A stretch of DNA of 64,000 bases from BM003 sp963699835 (GTDB lineage Bacteria > Pseudomonadota > Gammaproteobacteria > Steroidobacterales > BM003), in NCBI GenBank assembly GCA_963699835.1, contig CAVOVJ010000003.1, positions 310,001-374,000 of the forward strand. Reading direction: 5' to 3'. Shown piece after piece: positions 31,329 through 39,338 of the stretch (positions are counted from its first letter, which is position 1; each line of letters starts with the position of its first letter). The notes under the pieces were generated by a model. The model ran no database searches and was not told the origin of the DNA. It saw only the letters and a program-made list of their open reading frames with translations. The position numbers and the translations under genes were made by a program.

Positions 31329-31619
31329 ATGCCCAGCCTGAAACATCCGAGTCGATTTGTCAGCGCGTTGCTCATTGTCGCGCTGCTCGTCGGTATGCTG
31401 GCGACAAGCGGCCACGACGCGACGGCACCCGGCCATGCCTACGACGACGGCTGTTTCGTCATGCTCCATTACGGCGCCTGCAACTCCGCCGACATTGGTG
31501 GCGGCGCCCCGTTGCCGGCAGGCGGGTCCCTGCCCGTTGCGGGGTCCCAGCGCCCGCCTGAATCGATGGCAGTGGTGGGTCTGCCCGCGGTGCGCGCGCC
31601 GCCCGTTCGTCGCTGCTGA
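31329..31619 (+). CDS. Small putative exported protein before the zinc-type genes
   Basis: An ORF of 96 codons starts MPSLKHPSRF and then has a hydrophobic stretch SALLIVALLVGMLATSG that looks like a signal anchor. It is followed by a His/Cys-bearing segment (GHDATAPGHAYDDGCFVMLHYGAC) and a Pro/Gly-rich tail. I do not recognise the family. No good Shine-Dalgarno is seen before the ATG. Support comes from its position upstream and in the same direction as the metal-transport genes and from its potential metal ligands. It may be an untranslated leader instead. Confidence 0.4.
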   Translation: MPSLKHPSRFVSALLIVALLVGMLATSGHDATAPGHAYDDGCFVMLHYGACNSADIGGGAPLPAGGSLPVAGSQRPPESMAVVGLPAVRAPPVRRC

Positions 31620-31681
31620 AAGATCTGTGCTGCGCCGCGATTCCGCGGCGGCTTTTCAGTTTGCCTGGCGAAGGTGATTTC

Positions 31682-32869
31682 ATGAACCGCATCCTGTTTG
31701 CTTTATTTGTTCTGGCGCTGCCTTTGGCGCTGTTCGTATATCCGCAACAAGTGGCCGCCCAGGGGGTGGTGTCCGGTAACGCGTTCAATCCGTCTATCAG
31801 TCTCATTCTCGACGGCAAGTATTCGAATTATTCAGAAGATCCGGACGATCTCGTGCTGCCCGGTTTTCTTACCGACGAGGAGATAGGGCCACCGGAGGAA
31901 GGACTTTCCCTTGGCGAAAGCGAGCTGGTGATAAGCGCCAATGTCGATGATCAGTTCTACGGTTTTTTCACCGCCGCGATCGAGGACGAGGGCGGCGATA
32001 CCGAGATCGAGCTGGAGGAGGCCTGGATCCAGACTCTGGCGTTGCCTTACGGACTCGGGGTCAAGGCCGGGAAATTCTATTCGGATATCGGCTATCACAA
32101 CGTAAAGCACCCGCATACCTGGGATTTTGTGGATGCGCCGCTTGCCTACTCGGTATTTCTCGGTGGCAACTATGGCGACGTCGGCGCTCAGCTGCGCTGG
32201 GTAGCGCCGACCACGCGTTTTATCGAACTGGGTGGCGAGATTTTCCGCGGTGATTCGTTTCCGGCCAACGGTGCCGCCAACGATGGCGCCGGCGCGTTTG
32301 CCCTGTTTGCGCGCACTGGTGGCGATGTCGGCGTTGCGCAGAGCTGGCGATTCGGCGTGTCGCTGTTGTCGGCGGATGCAGAGGATCGCGACAGCGGCGA
32401 GGGCGACCTGACCTTCGACGGGGATTCGGACCTGTATATGGTCGATTTCGTTTGGAAATGGGCGGAGAATGGAAATCCGAAGCTGCGTAATCTGGTGGTT
32501 GCTGCCGAGTACATGTACCGCAAGGAAAATGGCGACGTTGCAATCGACGGCAGCGGCGACGGCGACTACGATGGCGATCAGAACGGTATGTACGCGCAGG
32601 CGGTCTATCAGTTCCGCCCAAGATGGCGGGTCGGCCTGCGCTACGACTATCTGACGGCCTCGAACGACGTCGACGGGTTCGCGGAACCGACGCTGCTCGA
32701 TGACGGTGACGATCCATACCGGTTTAGTACGATGATCGACTTCTCACACAGTGAGTTCAGCCGTTTTCGGTTGCAGGCGAGCTATCTGGACACTGGCGCC
32801 AATGACGATACGCAAATCTTCCTGCAGTACATCATGAGCCTGGGCGCCCACGGCGCTCACAGCTTTTAG
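31682..32869 (+). CDS. Outer-membrane beta-barrel (porin-like) protein linked to metal transport genes
   Basis: A 395-residue protein starting MNRILFALFVLALPLALFV with a signal peptide cleaved probably after AAQ. The mature part is rich in alternating aromatic/hydrophobic strands and Asp/Glu-rich loops (for example DGSGDGDYDGDQNG), and it ends in ...GAHSF with terminal Phe, the usual outer-membrane barrel signal. It sits eight bases before a zinc-type binding protein gene. It probably passes metal ions or complexes into the periplasm. I cannot assign a specific family. The short hairpin GCCGCG/CGCGGC with TTTT at about 31634-31655 could attenuate transcription before it. Confidence 0.65.
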   Translation: MNRILFALFVLALPLALFVYPQQVAAQGVVSGNAFNPSISLILDGKYSNYSEDPDDLVLPGFLTDEEIGPPEEGLSLGESELVISANVDDQFYGFFTAAIEDEGGDTEIELEEAWIQTLALPYGLGVKAGKFYSDIGYHNVKHPHTWDFVDAPLAYSVFLGGNYGDVGAQLRWVAPTTRFIELGGEIFRGDSFPANGAANDGAGAFALFARTGGDVGVAQSWRFGVSLLSADAEDRDSGEGDLTFDGDSDLYMVDFVWKWAENGNPKLRNLVVAAEYMYRKENGDVAIDGSGDGDYDGDQNGMYAQAVYQFRPRWRVGLRYDYLTASNDVDGFAEPTLLDDGDDPYRFSTMIDFSHSEFSRFRLQASYLDTGANDDTQIFLQYIMSLGAHGAHSF

Positions 32870-32877
32870 GGGGCGGT

Positions 32878-33780
32878 ATGAAGAGGCTTGTATCTGTTCT
32901 CGCGCTGGCCGCCTGGCTCGGTTCGGCGCCGGCGCGTGCCGATCTCGCGGTCTTCACGTGCGAACCCGAATGGGCGGCGCTTGCCGGCGAGTTGGGTGGT
33001 ACGCGGGTAGAGGCGGTCGCGGCGGTTAGCGGCGCCCAGGACGTGCATTTCATCCAGGCGCGGCCAAGTCTTATCGCGCGAGTTCGCAATGCCGATTTGG
33101 TCGTTTGCACCGGCGCCGATCTTGAGGTGGCATGGCTGCCGTTGCTGCTGCGCCAGGCGAACAACCCGCGGGTGCAGCCAGGACAGGCCGGGTTTCTCGC
33201 GGCAGCCGACTTTGTCACGCTGCTCGAAATTCCGGTGACGGTGGACCGTGCTGGCGGCGACATTCATCCTTTCGGCAATCCGCATATCCAGACGGACCCG
33301 CGCAATATCCTCCCGGTCGCGGAGGAGCTTTCGGCGCGATTCAGCACCATCGACCCGGACGGAGCCGCGGAGTATGCCCGTCTGCTGGAGGACTTTCGCA
33401 GCCGCTGGCTCCAGGCACTCGACGCCTGGCAGGCGCGTGCCGCCAGGCTCGCGGGTATGGAAATCGTCGTCCATCACAGCAGCTGGATTTACATGAACGC
33501 CTGGCTCGGTCTGGACCAGCTTGGCAGTCTCGAGGCGAAGCCGGGAGTGCCGCCGAGCGCCGGACACCTGGCTGCGTTGCTCGCCCAGATCGGTTCGCAT
33601 AATCCACGCGCGATCATTCGCTCCGCTTACCAGAGCGCGCGGCCGTCGGAGTGGCTGGCGGGCCGCGCGGGTATTCCCGCGCTGGTGTTGCCGCACACCG
33701 TTGGCGCGGTAGAGGGCGTGGATGATCTGTTCGCGGTCTACGAGACCATGCTCGACCGCCTCGAGAGTGTTGCGCCGTGA
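32878..33780 (+). CDS. Zinc/manganese-type ABC transporter substrate-binding protein (ZnuA-like)
   Basis: A 300-residue periplasmic protein of the cluster A-I metal-binding family (PF01297 type). The signal peptide is MKRLVSVLALAAWLGSAPARA. Candidate metal ligands are His in DVHFIQARPSL, His in FGNPHIQTDPRNI and His in VVHHSSWIY, plus an acidic residue near the C-terminus. The usual His-rich loop of E. coli ZnuA is absent. The permease gene overlaps its stop. The metal, zinc or manganese, is not certain. Confidence 0.8.
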   Translation: MKRLVSVLALAAWLGSAPARADLAVFTCEPEWAALAGELGGTRVEAVAAVSGAQDVHFIQARPSLIARVRNADLVVCTGADLEVAWLPLLLRQANNPRVQPGQAGFLAAADFVTLLEIPVTVDRAGGDIHPFGNPHIQTDPRNILPVAEELSARFSTIDPDGAAEYARLLEDFRSRWLQALDAWQARAARLAGMEIVVHHSSWIYMNAWLGLDQLGSLEAKPGVPPSAGHLAALLAQIGSHNPRAIIRSAYQSARPSEWLAGRAGIPALVLPHTVGAVEGVDDLFAVYETMLDRLESVAP

Positions 33781-34541
33781 CGTCCCCCGCACTGAACTGG
33801 AGCATCCTCGGACCGGCGACCCTGGCGGGACTCATCGTGCTTTCCACGCATGTGCCGCTCGGCCGGGAAGTACTCCGCCGCGGCATCATATTTATCGATC
33901 TCGCGGTCGCACAAATTGCCGGATTGGGTGTCATTGCGACAGCAGCAATGGGTTGGGAAGTCCACGGTTTTGCGGCGCAGTTGTCCGCTTTTGCCGCCGC
34001 GACGATAGGCGCATTGCTGTTGTACGGGTGCGAGCGGCGCTTCAAGGAGTCGCAAGAGGCGGTTATCGGCGTAGTGTTCGTGCTGGCCGCAACCGGAGGC
34101 ATTCTGTTGCTGGCGAACAACCCGCGGGGCGGTGAGGAATTGAAGGATTTGCTGGTGGGTCAGATTCTGTGGGTGGATGCCCACACGCTTTGGCCGGCTG
34201 TCCTGATCAGCGCATTCGTGCTTGCCGTTTGGGCGTTCGGTGGGCAGCGCGTCAAGGGTGTCGGCTTTTACCTGCTGTTCGCGCTCAGTGTGACGGTCTC
34301 GGTCCAGCTGGTTGGCGTATTTCTGGTGTTTGCCAGCCTCATCCTCCCGGCCCTGGCGTCGCGCCATGCCAGTCACGGTCTGGCGGTCGCTTATGCGGTC
34401 GGGGGGCTCGGTTATGCGACCGGGTTGATACTGTCGGCGATATTCGACCTGCCTACCGGGGCTGTCATCGTCTGGTGCCTCACCGCCTGGGCCGTTATCA
34501 TTGAGGTCATGCAGCCCCGCAAATCATTAAGTGAAGTCTAG
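33777..34541 (+). CDS. Metal ABC transporter permease (ZnuB-like)
   Basis: A 254-residue inner-membrane permease of the ABC-3 family with about seven to eight segments. GIIFIDLAVAQIAGLGVIA and LKDLLVGQILWVDAHTLW fit the family, as does the SVQLVGVFLVFASLILPALAS region. The GTG start overlaps the binding-protein stop (GTGA). No ATPase gene (znuC) lies in this operon, so an ATPase must come from elsewhere. It overlaps the holA start by eleven bases. Confidence 0.8.
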   Translation: MTSPALNWSILGPATLAGLIVLSTHVPLGREVLRRGIIFIDLAVAQIAGLGVIATAAMGWEVHGFAAQLSAFAAATIGALLLYGCERRFKESQEAVIGVVFVLAATGGILLLANNPRGGEELKDLLVGQILWVDAHTLWPAVLISAFVLAVWAFGGQRVKGVGFYLLFALSVTVSVQLVGVFLVFASLILPALASRHASHGLAVAYAVGGLGYATGLILSAIFDLPTGAVIVWCLTAWAVIIEVMQPRKSLSEV

Positions 34542-35558
34542 TTCGGACAGGCTCGGCGCCGAGCTCAAGCGAGCGCTTCTTCCTGTATATCTCGTAACCG
34601 GTGATGATCCGCTGCTGTCGGCCGAGGCGGCTGACGCAGTCCGCCGCAGCGCGCGCGAGCAGGGATACAGCGAACGGGAGATTCACGTCGCTGAACGGGG
34701 TTTCGACTGGGATATGTTGCTGGCGGGTGCGAACAGCCTGTCCTTGTTTGCCGAGCGTCGGATCATCGAGATTCGCTTGCCGACCGGCAAGCCTGGCGAC
34801 AAGGGCGGCCGCGCGCTGGCTGACCTTGCCGAGAATCCTCCGCAGGACACCGTGTTGCTCATCATCGCGCCGAAACTCGACAAACGGGGGTTGGCAACGA
34901 CTTGGGCAAAGGCGCTCGACAAGGCTGGCTGCGTCGTTCAGGTATGGCCGGTCGATTCGGCGCGCTTGCCCGCATGGATCGGCGCTCGCATGCGTGCTGC
35001 TGGTCTGGTCCCGGATCGCGAGGCCACACAGCTTCTGACCGAGCGGGTGGAAGGAAATCTGCTTGCCGCTCAGCAGGAGATAGACAAACTGGTGTTGCTC
35101 CACGGTGAAGGCCCGGTCGATGCCGAAGCGGTGCGCGAATCGGTGGCCGACAGTGCGCATTATGACGTGTTTCAGCTTGTGGACGCCGCTTTGCTGGGGA
35201 AGACCCGGCGCGCGCTGAAAATACTTGGCGGATTGCGCGGCGAGGGAGTCGAGCCGATTCTCGTGAGCTGGGCGCTGGCGCGCGAACTGCGCGGGCTCGA
35301 ATCGATGGCGTGGGAGCTCGGGCGCGGGGCAAGGACCGGAACAGGTGTTGGCGCGGGTCTGGCAGAAACGCAAGCCGATTGTGGCTGGCGTGCTGAAACG
35401 TCTCGATGTGGCGTGCGATTCAGGCATTGCTCGTTGCGCTCGCCACCACTGATCAGATCATCAAGGGCGCTCGGCGCGGACGCGCATGGGACGAGCTTCA
35501 GCGCATTATTGCGGGTTTGTCCGGGCAGGCGTTGCAAGTGGCGGCAGCGGTGGCATGA
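34531..35558 (+). CDS. holA: DNA polymerase III delta subunit, two apparent frameshifts
   Basis: HolA opens the beta clamp within the clamp loader. GTG at 34531 gives a start near SSDRLGAELKRALLPVYLVTGDDPLLSAEA. The delta-family regions NSLSLFAERRIIEIRLP and RVEGNLLAAQQEIDKLVLLHG are seen. Two extra bases, an A near 35335 and a G near 35409, break the C-terminus. Corrected sequence runs RPEQVLARVWQKRKPIVAGVLKR then WRAIQALLVALATTDQIIKGARRGRAWDELQRI, ending at 35558. The corrected protein is about 341 residues, close to E. coli's 343. Uncorrected, it appears fused to nadD. Confidence 0.85.
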
Positions 35559-35601
35559 AGCGGACTGTCCCCGGGCAGCGGCGCAGCAGAGAAATTCAGG
35601 C

Positions 35602-36264
35602 ATGAATCCTATAGGCGTGTTCGGCGGTACCTTCGATCCCATTCATTACGGTCATTTGCGCACCGCATTCGAGTTGATGCAGTCATTGCGGCTCTCCGAG
35701 GTCAGGTTCATGCCTTGCGGTACACCGCCACACCGCGGCCAGCCAGTGGCCGATGCGAAGACGCGGCTGGCGATGGTGCGGGCGGCAACCGAGGGCCAGT
35801 CGGGGTTTATCGTCGACGATCGTGAAATGCGCCGCGAAGGACCTTCATATTCGGTTGATACGCTGTTCGACCTGCGCGCCGAATATCCGCATCGTTCTCT
35901 GTGCCTGATTGTCGGAATGGACGCGTTTCTGAGTTTGCCGAAGTGGTACCAGTGGCGCGAGATACTGCAACTTGCACACGTGATTGTCGCGCATCGGCCG
36001 GGCTGGCGCGCTCCCGATCACGGGCCGCTCGGGGAATTGGTTGTCGATCGCGGGACGACCCGGATCGAAGATTTGCACGATGCGCGGGCCGGCGGGATTT
36101 TCATCCACGCGGTCACCCAGCTCGAAATTTCGTCCACGGCAGTGCGCAGCCTTGTTGCGGCGCAGGGCGATCCCAGATTTCTGATGCCTGACGCGGTCCG
36201 GGATATCATTCTCGAAACCGGTTGCTACGGGCGCGGAGGCAACGAGGAGGAAATAAAACCCTGA
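35602..36264 (+). CDS. nadD: Nicotinate-nucleotide adenylyltransferase
   Basis: NadD makes nicotinic acid adenine dinucleotide in NAD synthesis. It has 220 residues from ATG 35602 (MNPIGVFGGTFDPIHYGHLR), which contains the nucleotidyltransferase GTFDPIHYGH motif. The C-terminal ISSTAVRSL motif (ISSTxIR-like) is present. It lies between holA and rsfS, as is standard. Its stop overlaps the rsfS start (TGATG). Confidence 0.95.
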   Translation: MNPIGVFGGTFDPIHYGHLRTAFELMQSLRLSEVRFMPCGTPPHRGQPVADAKTRLAMVRAATEGQSGFIVDDREMRREGPSYSVDTLFDLRAEYPHRSLCLIVGMDAFLSLPKWYQWREILQLAHVIVAHRPGWRAPDHGPLGELVVDRGTTRIEDLHDARAGGIFIHAVTQLEISSTAVRSLVAAQGDPRFLMPDAVRDIILETGCYGRGGNEEEIKP

Positions 36265-36620
36265 TGCAAACCACAGAGCTGTTGAAAAAAGTAACCCAAG
36301 TCCTGGAAGACATGAAGGCGCGGGATATCAGCGTTATCGACGTTAGCGGCATGACCAGTATCACCGATTCGATGATTGTCGCCTCGGGAACCTCGGATCG
36401 ACATGTCAAAGCCATTGCTGACGAGTTGGTCGAAAAAATGAAGGCCAGCGGCGCGCGTCCCCTCGGTGTCGAGGGTGCCGACCAGGGCGACTGGGTTCTG
36501 GTTGATCTCGGAGATATCGTGGTCCACCTGATGCTGCCGCGAGTCAGGGACTTCTACAACCTCGAAAAGCTCTGGAGCGTGACCGAAGGCCAGCGCGAGT
36601 CTGCGACGGCCCCGTTTTGA
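36264..36620 (+). CDS. rsfS: Ribosome silencing factor RsfS
   Basis: RsfS binds L14 and blocks subunit joining when nutrients run out. It has 118 residues from ATG 36264, starting MQTTELLKKVTQVLEDMKA. Conserved segments are DISVIDVSGMTSITDSMIVASGTSDRHV and GADQGDWVLVDLGDIVVHLM. The ATG at 36264 overlaps the nadD stop. Confidence 0.95.
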   Translation: MQTTELLKKVTQVLEDMKARDISVIDVSGMTSITDSMIVASGTSDRHVKAIADELVEKMKASGARPLGVEGADQGDWVLVDLGDIVVHLMLPRVRDFYNLEKLWSVTEGQRESATAPF

Positions 36621-36694
36621 TCCACGCCGGCTGAGCGCCCGAATTCAGTGCCTTGTCAGGGCGATGAGCGAGGCGGCGTAGCAGGAACGAGTCG

Positions 36695-37160
36695 ATGCTT
36701 TTGAAGTTGCTTGCGGCAGGGACCAAGCTGCCACAATGGATCCAGCAGGGTTATCGCGAATACGCGCAACGAATGCCGCGTGAGTGTCGCCTCGAGTTGT
36801 TTGAGGTTGCCCTGGGAGGGCGATCGGATGCCGCGGATAAGGCAAAGGCCGACGAATGTGAACGGATGTTGCGGGCAATTCGGCGTGAGGACTACGTGGT
36901 CGCGCTGGATGTGGCCGGCAAACAGTTTGATACCGCCGAAGCTGGCGCGCCAGCTGCAGGAGTGGATGTTCGCGGGGCACGACGTGGTAATTCTGATTGG
37001 CGGACCGGACGGGCTTGGCGATGGATGTCTCGAGCGGGCAAATCTGCGCTGGTCGCTGTCGCCACTCACATTCCCGCACACCGTTGTACGCGTGATGGTC
37101 GCCGAACAGCTCTACCGCGCTGCCAGTATTCTCAGGAACCACCCCTATCATCGCGCCTGA
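36695..37160 (+). CDS. rlmH: 23S rRNA pseudouridine-1915 methyltransferase RlmH, one apparent frameshift
   Basis: A SPOUT methyltransferase acting on pseudouridine 1915 of 23S rRNA. The N-terminal MLLKLLAAGTKLPQWIQQGYREY and the C-terminal VVILIGGPDGLGDGCLERANLRWSLSP ... FPHTVVRVMVAEQLYRAASI are in different frames. Dropping one A near 36939-36940 gives GKQFDTAELARQLQEWMFAG and a 154-residue protein. E. coli RlmH has 155. Gene order after rsfS is standard. Confidence 0.9.
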
Positions 37161-37211
37161 GTCCGGGGTTGTGTTTTGCGGTGCAGCAGCCGGGGAACTA
37201 ACATCGGCAGG

Positions 37212-37823
37212 ATGAATCAGGCCACACTTTGTCTTGCCTCCGCCTCTCCGCGCCGCGCCGAGTTGCTGCGTCAGATCGGCGTGAGTTTTCGCAGTTATCC
37301 GGTGGAAGTCGACGAGAGCCGGACAGGCGATGAACCGGCGCTGAATTTCGTTCAGCGGATCGCCGGCGAAAAGGCAAACGAGGCATGGCGCGAACTGGGT
37401 GGTGCGGAGAAGCTTTGCGTACTCGCCGCCGATACCGTGGTGGTTCTTGCCGATGCGGTTTTCGGCAAGCCCCGTGACAGCGCGGACTGCGTTGCCATGC
37501 TGGGTCGTTTGTCTGGTCGTACCCATGTGGTGCTGACGGCAGTGGCGCTGCGCCATTGCGACGGAATGGACATACGCTACAGCCGCAGCCGCGTACGGTT
37601 TCGTTTGATCCCGGAGTCCGAGCGGCTGGCATACTGGGGCTCAGGAGAGCCGCGCGATAAAGCGGGTGCTTATGCGATTCAGGGGTTTGGCGCGGTTTTC
37701 GTAAGGCGAATCGAAGGGAGCTATTCGGGCGTCATGGGTTTGCCGCTATTCGAGACGGCAGCGATGCTGCAGTCCAGGGGCTTGTTGCGGATTGCGCGGT
37801 CCCAGTTCGAGGAGAGTGTGTGA
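37212..37823 (+). CDS. Maf family nucleotide pyrophosphatase (YhdE type)
   Basis: Maf proteins hydrolyse non-canonical or dTTP/UTP-type nucleotides. It has 203 residues from ATG 37212 (MNQATLCLASASPRRAELLRQIG). The signature SASPRR, the acidic site VLAADTVVVL and DKAGAYAIQGFGAVFVRRIEGSYSGVMGLPL are all conserved. It precedes rng with a four-base overlap, as in the maf-rng-yhdP neighbourhood of many Gammaproteobacteria. Confidence 0.92.
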   Translation: MNQATLCLASASPRRAELLRQIGVSFRSYPVEVDESRTGDEPALNFVQRIAGEKANEAWRELGGAEKLCVLAADTVVVLADAVFGKPRDSADCVAMLGRLSGRTHVVLTAVALRHCDGMDIRYSRSRVRFRLIPESERLAYWGSGEPRDKAGAYAIQGFGAVFVRRIEGSYSGVMGLPLFETAAMLQSRGLLRIARSQFEESV

Positions 37824-39289
37824 AAGAGGAGGTCTTGCTCAACGTGACGCCGCGGGAGGTGCGCGCAGCGCTGCTCGAGAATGGCGTATTGCATGAGGTG
37901 TATATCGAACGGGCGGGCCGGCGTGGGCTCATCAGCAATATATACAAGGGACGGGTCTCGCGGGTCCTGCCGGGTATGCAGGCGGCGTTCGTCGACATCG
38001 GTCTCGAGCGCACTGCTTTCCTGCACGTCTCCGACATTGCCCATGCGGCACCGGTGGAAAACGGTATCGAGAGCCCGCGACCGGGAAACATCCGCGAGCT
38101 GGTCAGCGAGGGAGGCGAAATTCTCGTCCAGGTTCTGAAGGACCCACTGGGCAGCAAGGGTGCGCGGCTCACCACGTACGTGACGATACCGTCGCGTTAT
38201 CTGGTTTACATGCCGCAGGGCCAGGGCATCGGAATCTCTGCACGTATTGAGGACGAAGCGGAACGATGCCGGCTACGCGAGTATCTGGAGACCTTTGTCG
38301 CTGGCGAACAGCAGGGTGGTTTCATTATTCGCACGGCCGCCGAGGGTGCCAGCTTCGATGCAGTGCGTGCCGACATGATGTTTCTGCAGAAGCTTTGGGA
38401 AGTGGTCAGTAGCGAGGCGGTGCGGACACCTCCCCGCAACCTGGTGCACGAGGACCTGCCCCTGCCCCTGAGAATTCTGCGCGATCAGATGGGTGAGCAA
38501 ATGGAGCGTGTACGGGTCGATTCCGGCGAGACATTCGAGCGGATGCAGGCTTTCGCGCAGAAGTTTATTCCCGACCTGGTACCGCGCCTGGAGCTGTATA
38601 CCGGGCGGCGGCCGATTTTCGATCTGTATGGGGTCGAAGAAGAGATCCAGAAAGCCCTGGAGCGGAAAGTCCAGCTCAAGTCGGGCGGGTACCTGATCAT
38701 CGATCAGACCGAGGCGATGACGACAATCGACGTTAATACCGGCGCCTATGTCGGACATCGGAATCTCGAAGAGACGATTTTCAAGACCAACCTGGAGGCG
38801 GCGGTCGCTATAGCCCGGCAACTGAGACTGCGCAATCTTGGCGGTATTATCATTTTGGATTTCATCGATATGGAGGATGCGGAGCATCGTTATCAGGTGA
38901 TCCAGGCGCTTGAACGCAGCCTGGCCGGCGACTACGCCAAAAGTCATATTTGTGAGGTGTCGCAACTGGGTCTGGTCGAGATGACCCGCAAGCGAACCCG
39001 CGAAAGCCTGGAACATGTGCTTTGTGAGGGCTGTCCAACCTGCAATGGGCGGGGTTCGATCAAAACGCCGGAGACCGTCTGCTACGACATATTCCGCGAG
39101 ATTTTGCGCCAGACCCGGCAATTCGAATTCCAGGAGCTGATGGTGCTTGCGCATCCCGAGGTGATCGAGTTGTTGCTGGACGAGGAGTCGGCGGGTCTGG
39201 CGGAACTGGAGGTGACAACTGGCAAGCCAATCAGGTTGCAGACAGAATCGATGTACAGCCCCGAACAATATGACGTGGTCCTGATGTGA
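37820..39289 (+). CDS. rng: Ribonuclease G
   Basis: RNase G processes the 16S rRNA 5' end and some mRNAs. It has 489 residues, the same as E. coli. The N-terminal S1 domain (GLISNIYKGRVSRVLPGMQAAFVDIG), catalytic region SGGYLIIDQTEAMTTIDVNTG and zinc-link CEGCPTCNGRG are intact. The GTG start overlaps the maf stop. It precedes yhdP. Confidence 0.95.
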   Translation: MKEEVLLNVTPREVRAALLENGVLHEVYIERAGRRGLISNIYKGRVSRVLPGMQAAFVDIGLERTAFLHVSDIAHAAPVENGIESPRPGNIRELVSEGGEILVQVLKDPLGSKGARLTTYVTIPSRYLVYMPQGQGIGISARIEDEAERCRLREYLETFVAGEQQGGFIIRTAAEGASFDAVRADMMFLQKLWEVVSSEAVRTPPRNLVHEDLPLPLRILRDQMGEQMERVRVDSGETFERMQAFAQKFIPDLVPRLELYTGRRPIFDLYGVEEEIQKALERKVQLKSGGYLIIDQTEAMTTIDVNTGAYVGHRNLEETIFKTNLEAAVAIARQLRLRNLGGIIILDFIDMEDAEHRYQVIQALERSLAGDYAKSHICEVSQLGLVEMTRKRTRESLEHVLCEGCPTCNGRGSIKTPETVCYDIFREILRQTRQFEFQELMVLAHPEVIELLLDEESAGLAELEVTTGKPIRLQTESMYSPEQYDVVLM

Positions 39290-39338
39290 GCATTGCCGCA
39301 GCATCAGGCGCGCATGCGGATCGCGGCGGGCGCTGGCG

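Noticed and set aside
34531..36264. A single HolA-NadD fusion protein
   Set aside because: The fusion arises because two insertions put the start of holA in the nadD frame; the true holA C-terminus is readable in the other frames up to 35558.
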